Positions 9,916 through 17,460 of a DNA stretch of 64,000 bases are shown here, piece after piece (the stretch's first letter is position 1; every line of letters begins with the position of its first letter). The stretch comes from CAIWHR01 sp963717695 (lineage in GTDB: Bacteria > Pseudomonadota > Gammaproteobacteria > Burkholderiales > Casimicrobiaceae): contig CAVQWR010000006.1 in assembly GCA_963717695.1 (NCBI GenBank), positions 682,001-746,000 of the forward strand, read 5' to 3'. The notes below the pieces were generated by a model, which had not been told where the DNA came from, searched no databases, and worked only from the letters and a program-made list of their open reading frames with translations. Made by a program: the position numbers and the translations under genes.

Positions 9916-10446
9916 ATGAACCGCAAGCTGCTCATCCCTCTCGTCGTCTTCTTCGTCCTCGCGGGGTTCCTGTTCGTGGGCCTCTGGCGCGATCCGCGCG
10001 AGGTGCCCTCGCCGCTCGTGAACAAGCCGGCGCCGGCGTTCAGCCTCACCCAGCTCGACGGAACGAGCACGCCTTTCGGCACCGCAGACATGAAGGGCCA
10101 GGTGTGGCTCCTCAACGTCTGGGCGTCGTGGTGCGTCTCGTGCCGCGAGGAGCATCCGCTGCTGGTCGAGTTTGCGAAGGCGAAGATCGCGCCGGTAATC
10201 GGCCTCAACTACAAGGACCAGCCCGCGCCGGGCCTCCAGTGGCTCGCGCAGAACGGCAACCCGTACACGACGTCGGTGCAGGACAAGGACGGCCGCGTCG
10301 GCATCGACTACGGCGTCTACGGCGTTCCCGAGACGTTCGTCATCGACAAGGCCGGGACGATCCGCTACAAGCAGATCGGCCCGATCACGGCGGAGGCGCT
10401 GGAAAAGACGATCCTCCCCCTCGTTCGCGAATTGCAGAAATCATGA
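9916..10446 (+). CDS. ccmG: Thiol:disulfide oxidoreductase CcmG (DsbE)
   Basis: Membrane-anchored thioredoxin-fold protein, 176 residues, that keeps CcmH and apocytochrome cysteines reduced. N-terminal anchor helix (LLIPLVVFFVLAGFLFVGLW), active site WASWCVSCREEHP with Cys73 and Cys76, and the cis-proline region GVYGVPETFVID. Its stop overlaps the start of ccmH. Confidence 0.96.
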   Translation: MNRKLLIPLVVFFVLAGFLFVGLWRDPREVPSPLVNKPAPAFSLTQLDGTSTPFGTADMKGQVWLLNVWASWCVSCREEHPLLVEFAKAKIAPVIGLNYKDQPAPGLQWLAQNGNPYTTSVQDKDGRVGIDYGVYGVPETFVIDKAGTIRYKQIGPITAEALEKTILPLVRELQKS

Positions 10447-10919
10447 TGCGCTCCCGCATTGTCCTTTTCGCCGCGATCGCTCTCTTCGCCGCAGCGCCGG
10501 TCCTCGCGGCCGAGGCCGTGCCCACCGAGATGGACCCGGTGAAGGCGGCCCGCGCAGTCAAGCTCGCCGAAAAGCTCCGCTGCCTCGTCTGCCAGAACCA
10601 GACGATCGCCGACTCCAATGCCGAGCTCGCCAACGATCTGCGCGGACAGATCCGCGAGCAGATCGCCGCGGGGAAGAGCGACGACGAGATCCTCACGTAC
10701 ATGACGAACCGCTACGGCGACTTCGTGCTCTACCAGCCGCCGTTCAAGGCGACGACGGTCCTGCTGTGGCTGGGGCCCGCCGTGCTCATGCTCGGCGGCA
10801 TCGCAATGCTCGTGCGCATTCTCAGGCGCCGCCGCGTGAGCGAAGTCGCGCTGACCGACGAAGAGAAATCCCGTGCCGCGCAGCTCCTCGGCGGCGAACC
10901 TGGAAAGAAGCCATCGTGA
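10443..10919 (+). CDS. ccmH: Cytochrome c maturation protein CcmH
   Basis: Apocytochrome thiol reductase subunit of the haem lyase, 158 residues. Signal peptide followed by the signature LRCLVCQNQTIADSNAE with Cys47 and Cys50, then RYGDFVLYQPPF, one helix and a basic tail. Two adjacent ATG codons (10443, 10446) could both start it. This is the short two-gene form (CcmH plus CcmI), unlike the fused E. coli CcmH. Its stop overlaps the ccmI start. Confidence 0.95.
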   Translation: MMRSRIVLFAAIALFAAAPVLAAEAVPTEMDPVKAARAVKLAEKLRCLVCQNQTIADSNAELANDLRGQIREQIAAGKSDDEILTYMTNRYGDFVLYQPPFKATTVLLWLGPAVLMLGGIAMLVRILRRRRVSEVALTDEEKSRAAQLLGGEPGKKPS

Positions 10920-12226
10920 TCGCGTTTGTCATCACGGCCGCGGTGATGGTCGCCGCTGCCCTTGCATGGGTCCTCGTGCCGCTCCTGCGCCGCCAGGGCC
11001 GTGTCGGCGTCGACCGCGCCGCGTCCAACCTCTCGCTCCTGCGCGAGCAGCGTCAGGAGCTCGACGGCGACCTCGCCCGCGGCGTCCTCACGCCCGAACG
11101 CTACACGCAGGCGCTGGCCGAGCTCGAGCGGAGCGTGCTCGACGAGACCGCGGTCGCCGATGCCCCGGCGCCGACCGGAACGCCGACCTCTTCGACGTGG
11201 ACGGCGGTCGTGATTGCCGCCGGCGTTCCGATCGTGGCCGTGAGCCTCTATCTCGCGCTCGGCAGTCGCGACGCGTTCTCTCCTCCCGTCGCCGCCGCTC
11301 CGGCCAAGAGCGGTGAGCACCCGGTCACGCCGGCGGAGATCGAAGCGATGGCTGCGCAGCTCACGACGAAGCTGCAGCAGGACCCCAACAATGCCGAGGG
11401 CTGGGTGATGCTCGCGCGCACCTACTACGCGCTGAAGCGCTTCCCCGACGCCGCGGGCGCGTTCGAGCACGCGGTGGCACTCGTGCCCGACAACGCGGCG
11501 CTGCTTTCGGACTACGCCGACACGCTGGGCTCCGCGCAGGGCGGCACGCTCGCCGGCAAACCGACGGAGCTCATCAACCGCGCGCTGAAGATCGATCCGA
11601 ACTACTGGAAGGCGCTGGCGCTCGCCGGCACCGCGGCGTTCGACGCCAAGGACTATCGCATGGCCGTCGACTACTGGGAGCGCACGAAAAAAGTCATCCC
11701 CGCGGAATCGGATTTCGCGAAGGGACTCGATGCCAGCATCGCCGAAGCGCGCGAGCTGGGCGGCATGGCGGCGTTCTCCGCGGCGCCGGCTGCTGCGGCC
11801 GCTGCACCAGCATCCGCGGCGGTGCAGCCCGCGCCTGTCGCAAATGCCGCGCCCGCCAAATCGTTGCCGGCCGCGGCCGGCGGCAAGACACTTGCCGGCA
11901 CGGTCAGGCTCGCGCCCTCGATGGCGGCGCAGGCGGCGCCTGACGACCTCGTGATCGTGTTCGCGCGCGCGGCGCAGGGCTCGCGGATGCCGCTCGCGCT
12001 CGTCCGCGCACAGGTGAAGGACCTTCCGTACAAGTTCACCCTCGACGACAGCACCGCGATGGCGCCGGGCATGACGCTGTCGAGCGCCGCCGAAGTCGTC
12101 GTCGGCGCACGCATCTCGAAATCGGGGCAGGTGATGCCCGCAAGCGGTGATCTCGAAGGCCTGTCCGCACCGGTGAAGCCCGGTGCCGCGGGTGTCGCCG
12201 TGGTCATCGACAAGACGCTTCCCTAG
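10916..12226 (+). CDS. ccmI: Cytochrome c maturation protein CcmI (TPR)
   Basis: Apocytochrome chaperone of the haem lyase, 436 residues. The GTG at 10916 overlaps the ccmH stop and gives a membrane N-terminus with a basic segment (VLVPLLRRQGR), a second helix near residues 95-115, TPR repeats around residues 130-285 (for example NAEGWVMLARTYYALKRFPDA), an Ala/Pro-rich linker and a C-terminal beta domain (KTLAGTVRLAPSM onward). Last ccm gene. Confidence 0.93.
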   Translation: MIAFVITAAVMVAAALAWVLVPLLRRQGRVGVDRAASNLSLLREQRQELDGDLARGVLTPERYTQALAELERSVLDETAVADAPAPTGTPTSSTWTAVVIAAGVPIVAVSLYLALGSRDAFSPPVAAAPAKSGEHPVTPAEIEAMAAQLTTKLQQDPNNAEGWVMLARTYYALKRFPDAAGAFEHAVALVPDNAALLSDYADTLGSAQGGTLAGKPTELINRALKIDPNYWKALALAGTAAFDAKDYRMAVDYWERTKKVIPAESDFAKGLDASIAEARELGGMAAFSAAPAAAAAAPASAAVQPAPVANAAPAKSLPAAAGGKTLAGTVRLAPSMAAQAAPDDLVIVFARAAQGSRMPLALVRAQVKDLPYKFTLDDSTAMAPGMTLSSAAEVVVGARISKSGQVMPASGDLEGLSAPVKPGAAGVAVVIDKTLP

Positions 12227-12276
12227 CGACCGATTGCCGCAGGTGCGCACCCGTCTCCGGGCGCGCATCCTCCCCG

Positions 12277-12290
12277 TTGATGTGCGTCAA
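12277..12290 (+). promoter_or_regulatory. FNR/DNR-type regulator box
   Basis: TTGAT-GTGC-GTCAA, inside the perfect inverted repeat CGTTGA...TCAACG. This fits the FNR/Anr family consensus TTGAT-N4-ATCAA with one change and equals the DNR-type form TTGAT-N4-GTCAA. It lies 87 bp before the octaheme reductase start. A GATATT hexamer at 12316-12321 would be the -10 box, putting the operator near -44, a usual activation position. Inference from pattern only. Confidence 0.65.
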
Positions 12291-12376
12291 CGCCGGCCCG
12301 CATGCCGGCGCGCACGATATTGGTGCGCTGTGCGGGCGCGTCGGGCGACCGTGCAGACGTCGCAAGGGGATAGAGC

Positions 12377-14071
12377 ATGGGTCATTCGATCGTTCGCGCA
12401 GGCGTCCGCCTGCTGGCCGTTATCGCACTCGCGGTCGCACCCGCAATCGTCGCCGCGCAAAAGACTCCAGCCGCCAAACCCGCCGCGTTCGACGCCGCGC
12501 CGTGCCTCGGCTGCCACACGCCGGTGAAGGCGCTGCACGATTCCGGCAAGCACAAGTCGGTCGCCTGCAATGCATGCCACGATGGCACCGCGGCCCACCT
12601 TGCCGATTCGAAGCAGCATCCGTCCACGAAGACGGACCTCGCGACCTGCGGCGGCTGCCACCAGAACCAGTACAAGACGTACGCCGAAATGGACTGGCGC
12701 CGCACCGCCCGCTTCGAGAAGAAGCAGGCGATCGGACCCGCGCCCGACCCCGCGTACGACCTCCTTATGACGCCGCACGGCTTCACCAAGGAGCACAACC
12801 TGCCACGCTCGCACACGTTCGCGCTGCTCGACCAGTACGTCGTCGACCGCGCCTTCGGCGGCCGCTTCGTTCCGAAGGATGGCTGGCGCTATCTCGCCGG
12901 ATCCGGCGACTTCAGCGTGATGGACGTCGTCGTCGACCAGTATCCCGACAACGCCGACCAGAAGCCGTTCAAGCCCGGCACCGCGGCCGCGGCCAATCCC
13001 GTGTGCCTCTCGTGCAAGACGCAGGATCACATCCTCGACTGGGCATACATGGGAGACCCGACGCCGGGTGCCAAATGGAGCCGCACGTCGAAGGTCGTCG
13101 AGCTTGCCCGCGCGTCGCAGCATTCGCTCAACTGCATCTTCTGCCACGACCCGCACGCCGCGAAGCCGCGCATCGTTCGCGACGCGATGATCGACGTCGT
13201 GACGCGCACGGATTTTCCGACGCTGTACTCGCAGGATCCGCGCAAGACCAAGGTCGACGTGATCGACATGGGCGTGCGCGGCTACACGCGCAAGATCGGA
13301 ATACTCGAGCGCTACGACGGCAAGCTGCAATGCGCGCAATGCCACGTCGAGTACAACTGCAACCCGGGATTCAACCCGACCACGGGGGAGGCCATCCCGA
13401 TGTCGGACCGGCGGACCAACTACTTCCCGTACGTCGGGCCGGCCGACATCCTGAAGGCGTACGACCACATCCAGTTCCGCGACTTCAAGAACCAGTTCAC
13501 CGGCGCGGCGCTGTGGAAGGCGCAGCACCCCGACACCGAGACGTACTACGGCTCGACGCACGAAAAGCTCGGCATCGACTGCGCGACCTGCCACATGCCG
13601 AAGATCAAGGATCCCAAGACCGGCAAGCTCTTCACCTCGCACTGGCAGACGAACCCGAAGAACTATCTCAAGGAAACCTGCCTGCAATGCCATCACCAGT
13701 GGAATGAAACCCAGGCGCGCTACGTGATCGAGTCGATGGCATCGCACTACCAGGGCAAGGTGCGCAACGCGGAGTTCTGGCTGTCGCAACTCGTCAACCG
13801 CTTCATCCAGGCGCAGGAATTCGGCGTGCCCGAGGAGGCGCTGAAGGCCGCGCGCGCGAAGCACGGCGACGCGCACGCGAACTGGGAATGGTGGACCGCC
13901 GTCAACGGCGCGTCGTTCCACAATCTCGACCTCGCGAAGGAATCGCTCGCGCGATCGGTCGCCGCATCGCAGGACGGCATCAAGATCCTCGACGATGCGA
14001 TCAAGGCGAAGCAGACGCCGGCCGTCGCGTCCGCGGCGACGCCGGCCGCACCGCCGGTGCCGGCGAAATAG
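12377..14071 (+). CDS. Octaheme c-type nitrite reductase (ammonia-forming, TvNiR-like)
   Basis: Periplasmic multihaem enzyme predicted to reduce nitrite to ammonia. 564 residues, signal peptide to about residue 27. Eight haem sites at residues 43-47, 64-68, 91-95, 210-214, 253-257, 319-323, 402-406 and 435-439. All are CXXCH except the fourth, CLSCK, whose Lys214 would be the proximal ligand of the catalytic haem. Three haems before the CXXCK and four after is the layout of octaheme nitrite reductase rather than five-haem NrfA. CHVEYNC supplies catalytic Tyr326 and Cys328, the Tyr-X-Cys pair that is crosslinked in the Thioalkalivibrio enzyme; THEKLG supplies His395. Hydroxylamine oxidoreductase is unlikely because of the CXXCK. 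Sits between ccmI and a CcmI-like gene. Confidence 0.9.
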   Translation: MGHSIVRAGVRLLAVIALAVAPAIVAAQKTPAAKPAAFDAAPCLGCHTPVKALHDSGKHKSVACNACHDGTAAHLADSKQHPSTKTDLATCGGCHQNQYKTYAEMDWRRTARFEKKQAIGPAPDPAYDLLMTPHGFTKEHNLPRSHTFALLDQYVVDRAFGGRFVPKDGWRYLAGSGDFSVMDVVVDQYPDNADQKPFKPGTAAAANPVCLSCKTQDHILDWAYMGDPTPGAKWSRTSKVVELARASQHSLNCIFCHDPHAAKPRIVRDAMIDVVTRTDFPTLYSQDPRKTKVDVIDMGVRGYTRKIGILERYDGKLQCAQCHVEYNCNPGFNPTTGEAIPMSDRRTNYFPYVGPADILKAYDHIQFRDFKNQFTGAALWKAQHPDTETYYGSTHEKLGIDCATCHMPKIKDPKTGKLFTSHWQTNPKNYLKETCLQCHHQWNETQARYVIESMASHYQGKVRNAEFWLSQLVNRFIQAQEFGVPEEALKAARAKHGDAHANWEWWTAVNGASFHNLDLAKESLARSVAASQDGIKILDDAIKAKQTPAVASAATPAAPPVPAK

Positions 14072-14092
14072 GGGCCATTGATTCTCCTCAAC

Positions 14093-14121
14093 GGCGGGGC
14101 ACGTTGCCTCGCCTTTTTTTT
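14093..14121 (+). terminator. Rho-independent terminator after the octaheme reductase
   Basis: Stem GGCGGGGCA (14093-14101), loop CGT, stem TGCCTCGCC (14105-14113), then eight T. One G-T wobble in the stem. Would end the reductase transcript before the following TPR gene. Confidence 0.85.
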
Positions 14122-14208
14122 GCCCGAACGGCGATAATCCGGGCGAGGCGCAACGCTTCGCGCCGTCGCATTGCATGGCGCGAGCGGCACGCCGCCCGCA
14201 CGACTTCC

Positions 14209-14943
14209 ATGATGGTTTCAACGTTCGACACCGCCGCGTTCGCCATCGCGGGCGCCCTCGCCGCCGTCGCTCTGGCGCTCGCCATTGCGCGTCTGCAGCC
14301 CCGCGATGACGGAGCGCGCCCGGCTTCGGCCAACGGCACGGCGCCGCGAAGCCGCGCATCGCTGGTCATCGTGGGCGCGGCGGCCGCGGGGATCCTCGCC
14401 ATGGGGCTCGGGTTCTTCACGTTCTTTTCCGCGAGCGTCCCACCCGCGACGACCACCGGCGGCTCCGCGGACACGGCACGCACCGGCCTCGCCCGCCACC
14501 TCGAGCACAACCCGAATGACGGGCGCTCATGGGTGCTGCTGGCGCGCGCCGACTTTGCCGCCGACCGGTTCGCGGACGCGGCGGCCGAATACGAGCGAGC
14601 GCTCAACGCCGGCACCAAGGTGGCAGGCGATCCGGGCATCTGGTGCGAATACGCCGATGCGCTTGGCATGGCGCAGGGCGGATCGCTCGCGGGACGGCCG
14701 CGCGAGATCGTGATGCAGGTGCTGATACGCAATCCCGCGTTTCCGAAGGCGCTCGACATGGCCGGAAGCGCCGCGTTCGAGGCGCAGGAATACGCGGCCG
14801 CGGCGCAGTTCTGGCGAGAGCTCCTGCCGCAGCTCGCAGGTGACCCGGCAGCGCAGCGCACGCTCGCCGCAGCGATCGCGCGCGCGGAACAAATGACCGA
14901 TGGAGCCATCGCGCAATCCGGCGCGCCGGCGCCCGGCAAGTGA
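14209..14943 (+). CDS. NrfG/CcmI-like TPR protein
   Basis: 244 residues from the first of two adjacent ATG codons. One or two N-terminal hydrophobic segments (residues 8-26 and 48-70), then TPR-type helices (DGRSWVLLARADFAADRF, IWCEYADALGMAQGGSLAG) closely resembling the TPR part of CcmI, but without the C-terminal beta domain. In E. coli, NrfG is such a TPR protein and is needed with NrfEF to attach haem to the CXXCK site of NrfA. Placement right after a CXXCK reductase suggests the same job here; this is inference. It is separated from the reductase by a terminator and lies 13 bp before hemY. Confidence 0.8.
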   Translation: MMVSTFDTAAFAIAGALAAVALALAIARLQPRDDGARPASANGTAPRSRASLVIVGAAAAGILAMGLGFFTFFSASVPPATTTGGSADTARTGLARHLEHNPNDGRSWVLLARADFAADRFADAAAEYERALNAGTKVAGDPGIWCEYADALGMAQGGSLAGRPREIVMQVLIRNPAFPKALDMAGSAAFEAQEYAAAAQFWRELLPQLAGDPAAQRTLAAAIARAEQMTDGAIAQSGAPAPGK

Positions 14944-14956
14944 AACGGATGGATCG

Positions 14957-16333
14957 ATGTCGACCGACGTGGATGTGCTGGTAATCGGCGGCGGGCTCTC
15001 GGGCCTCGCCACGGCGTACTACCTCAGCGAGCGCGGCAAGTCCGTCGCCGTCCAGGAAGCGGCACCGGCGCCCGGCGGCGTGATCGGGACGAGGCGTCAC
15101 GCGGGCGCGCTGATCGAGACCGGGCCGAACAGCACGCTCGACACGACGCCGCTCATCAATGCGCTGCTCGACCGGCTCGGCATCCGCGACGAGCGCCACG
15201 ACGCGAGCGCCGTCGCGTCGACCCGCTACATCGTCCGCGGCGGCAGGCTGGTCGCGCTGCCCGTTTCGCCCGGCTCGTTCTTCACGACCCACGCGTTCTC
15301 GCTCGGTTCCAAGCTTGCGCTGATGCGCGAACCGTTCGTGCCGCCAGCGCCTCCCGACAAGGAGGAGTCCATCGCGACGTTCGTCCGGCGGCGGCTCGGC
15401 AACGAGTTCCTCGACTACGCCATCGACCCGTTCGTTTCCGGCGTCTACGCGGGCGATCCCGAGGAGATCTCGGTGGCGGCGGCGTTTCCGCGCCTGCACG
15501 CGCTCGAGCAGAAATACGGCAGCCTCATCAAGGGCCAGATCCAGGGCGCGCGCGAGCGCCGCGCCAATGCCGAGAAGGCGAAGAACACGGCAGGCAGCTT
15601 CTCGTTCCACGGCGGCATGCAGACACTGACCAACGCACTTGCCGCAGCGCTGCGCGTCGAGACCGGCGTCGACGTGCGTCGCATCGCGCGAAACGCGGAC
15701 GGCACGTTCGTCGTCGAAGGCGTGCGCGACGACGCGCCGTTCGCGCATACGGCGAGAGCGGTCGTGCTCTGCACGCCGGCCTATGCGAGTGCCGATCTCG
15801 TGCGCGAGGTCGCACCGGCAGCCGTGGCGCCGCTCGCGGCGATCGACTACGCGCCGATCGCGATCGCGGCGTCGTGCTATCGGCGCGCCGACATCGTGCA
15901 TTCCCTCGCCGGCTTCGGGTTCCTCGTGCCCAAGAAGGAGCGTCGGCGCGTGCTGGGGTCGCTTTTCTCCAGCAGCATGTTCGACGGCCGCGCACCGGAA
16001 GGCAGCGCGCTCCTCACCACGTTCGTCGGCGGCAAGCGGCAGCCCGAGCTCGCGGGCAAGCCCGACGACGAGATCGCGGCGCTCGTGCACGCCGAACTCG
16101 CAGCTCTCGTCGGCGCAAAGGCGCCGCCGCAATGGACCGAAGTCTCGCGGTGGCGCCAGGCGATTCCGCAATACACGCTCGGCCACCTCGGACGCGTCGC
16201 CTTGATCGAGCAGACCGAGACGGCCGTCCCCGGCCTGTTCCTGCGCGGCAGCTACCGCGACGGCGTCTCCGTCGGCGATCGCATCAAGGCCGCGCAGGCG
16301 GCCGCCGAGGTCGTGCTGCAGCGGCTCGGCTGA
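14957..16333 (+). CDS. hemY: Oxygen-dependent protoporphyrinogen oxidase, HemY type
   Basis: FAD enzyme of late haem synthesis, 458 residues. The start at 14957 places the dinucleotide-binding motif VIGGGLSGLATAYYLSERG at residues 8-26; an upstream in-frame ATG at 14900 adds only the overlap with the previous gene. GPNSTLDTTPLI, the SFHGGMQTLTNAL region and the C-terminal FLRGSYRDGVSVGDRI are typical of HemY/PPOX. Many proteobacteria use HemG or HemJ instead. Ends 21 bp before a convergent gene. Confidence 0.88.
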   Translation: MSTDVDVLVIGGGLSGLATAYYLSERGKSVAVQEAAPAPGGVIGTRRHAGALIETGPNSTLDTTPLINALLDRLGIRDERHDASAVASTRYIVRGGRLVALPVSPGSFFTTHAFSLGSKLALMREPFVPPAPPDKEESIATFVRRRLGNEFLDYAIDPFVSGVYAGDPEEISVAAAFPRLHALEQKYGSLIKGQIQGARERRANAEKAKNTAGSFSFHGGMQTLTNALAAALRVETGVDVRRIARNADGTFVVEGVRDDAPFAHTARAVVLCTPAYASADLVREVAPAAVAPLAAIDYAPIAIAASCYRRADIVHSLAGFGFLVPKKERRRVLGSLFSSSMFDGRAPEGSALLTTFVGGKRQPELAGKPDDEIAALVHAELAALVGAKAPPQWTEVSRWRQAIPQYTLGHLGRVALIEQTETAVPGLFLRGSYRDGVSVGDRIKAAQAAAEVVLQRLG

Positions 16334-16354
16334 CGCTGCTGCGGCGGCGCCTGA

Positions 16355-16660
16355 TCAGAGGTCGGCGCCGCACTTCCAGCAAAGCTCGAACGTCGCCGGA
16401 TTCTCCTCGTGGCACGAACGGCAGAACACGCTGCCGGTGCGCGCGCGCTCGACGCGATATTCGCGCAGCACCGCTTCGGCGCGCGTGCGATCCGCGTCGT
16501 CGTCGAGCCATACCTGCGGCAGAGCGACATCGGGCGGGACGTCGCCCACGATGCTCGACATGTGCTCGTTGAAGACGTGCGCCTTGATGCCCGCTTGCGC
16601 CAGCCGGTCGAGCAGCAGGTAGGCCTCGAACCGCTGCGACGCGACGAAGAAGCGCAGCAT
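16355..16660 (-). CDS. DUF2007-like protein with C-terminal zinc ribbon
   Basis: 101 residues, start at 16660 (MLRFFVASQRFEAYLLLDRL). The first 70 residues resemble the DUF2007 putative signal-transducing fold (AGIKAHVFNEHMSS, PQVWLDDDADRTRAE). The tail has two CXXC knuckles, CRSC and CWKC, likely a zinc ribbon. Starts two bases after the hutG stop, so it looks like the last gene of the hut operon. Function unknown. Confidence 0.75.
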   Translation of the reverse strand: MLRFFVASQRFEAYLLLDRLAQAGIKAHVFNEHMSSIVGDVPPDVALPQVWLDDDADRTRAEAVLREYRVERARTGSVFCRSCHEENPATFELCWKCGADL

Positions 16661-16662
16661 GC

Positions 16663-17460
16663 TCAGGCGCGGTCCGGGCGCCACTCGACGAGCGCGGCGA
16701 CCAGCGTGATCAGCGTGGCGACCAGCCGCCCCGAGCGCACCACATCGTATGTGGTCGGCACGTCTTCGTCCATGTAACAGGCCTGCGCCGTCTCGAGCTG
16801 CAGCGCGTGCACGGCGCGTTCCGGCCGGCCGTAATGCCGCGTCACGTAGCCGCCCTTGAAGCGGCCGTCGACGACATGCGTGAAGCAGGAAGCCTTGGCC
16901 AGGATGGCCGCAGCCGCGCTGCGCAACACGGGAGCGCAACTCGCGCCGTCGGCCGTCCCCAGGTTGAGGTCCGGCAGCCGGCCGGAAAAGAAACGCGGCA
17001 CCTCGGCGCGAATCGAGTGCCCGTCGAGGAGCACGGCGTGGCCGTGACGGCTGCGGATGCGCTCGATCTCCGCGGCAAGCGCCTCGTGATACGGCTCGAA
17101 ATATTCCGCGCGGCGCGCGGCGATCTCGTCGGCACCGGGTGCGTCGCCCTCGGCGTAAATCGGCGTTCCGGCAAACGTGCGCGTCGGGCAAAGCTCGGTG
17201 TTGTCGGCGCCGGCATAGAGCGCGATACCGGCCGGATCGCGGTTGAGATCGACGACGTAGCGCGAATGGGTCGCCGCGACCGCTGTCGCCCCCATCCGGA
17301 GCGCGAAGTGAAACAGCTTGTCGACGTGCCAGTCGGTGTCGGGAAGCGCGCGTGCAGGGCCCTGCAATCGTTGCTCGATCTCCGGCGGCACGAACGTGCC
17401 CGCGTGCGGGATGTCGATGACGAGCGGCGCGTCGCCACGCTCGATGACGGCGAGGTTCAT
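16663..17460 (-). CDS. hutG: N-formylglutamate deformylase HutG
   Basis: Hydrolyses N-formylglutamate to glutamate and formate, last step of the HutF branch of histidine breakdown. 265 residues. VIDIPHAGTFVPPEI, TDWHVDKLF, VVDLNRDP, LLDGHSIRAEVPRFF and GRFKGGYVTRHYG carry the conserved His, Asp and Glu residues of the family. ATG overlaps the hutI stop. Confidence 0.95.
   Translation of the reverse strand: MNLAVIERGDAPLVIDIPHAGTFVPPEIEQRLQGPARALPDTDWHVDKLFHFALRMGATAVAATHSRYVVDLNRDPAGIALYAGADNTELCPTRTFAGTPIYAEGDAPGADEIAARRAEYFEPYHEALAAEIERIRSRHGHAVLLDGHSIRAEVPRFFSGRLPDLNLGTADGASCAPVLRSAAAAILAKASCFTHVVDGRFKGGYVTRHYGRPERAVHALQLETAQACYMDEDVPTTYDVVRSGRLVATLITLVAALVEWRPDRA

Noticed and set aside
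12377..14071. Hydroxylamine oxidoreductase, tetrathionate reductase or plain NrfA as the identity of the multihaem enzyme
   Set aside because: HAO has a CXXCH at haem 4 and a C-terminal crosslink tyrosine; NrfA has five haems; the CXXCK at site four with Tyr-X-Cys fits octaheme nitrite reductase best.
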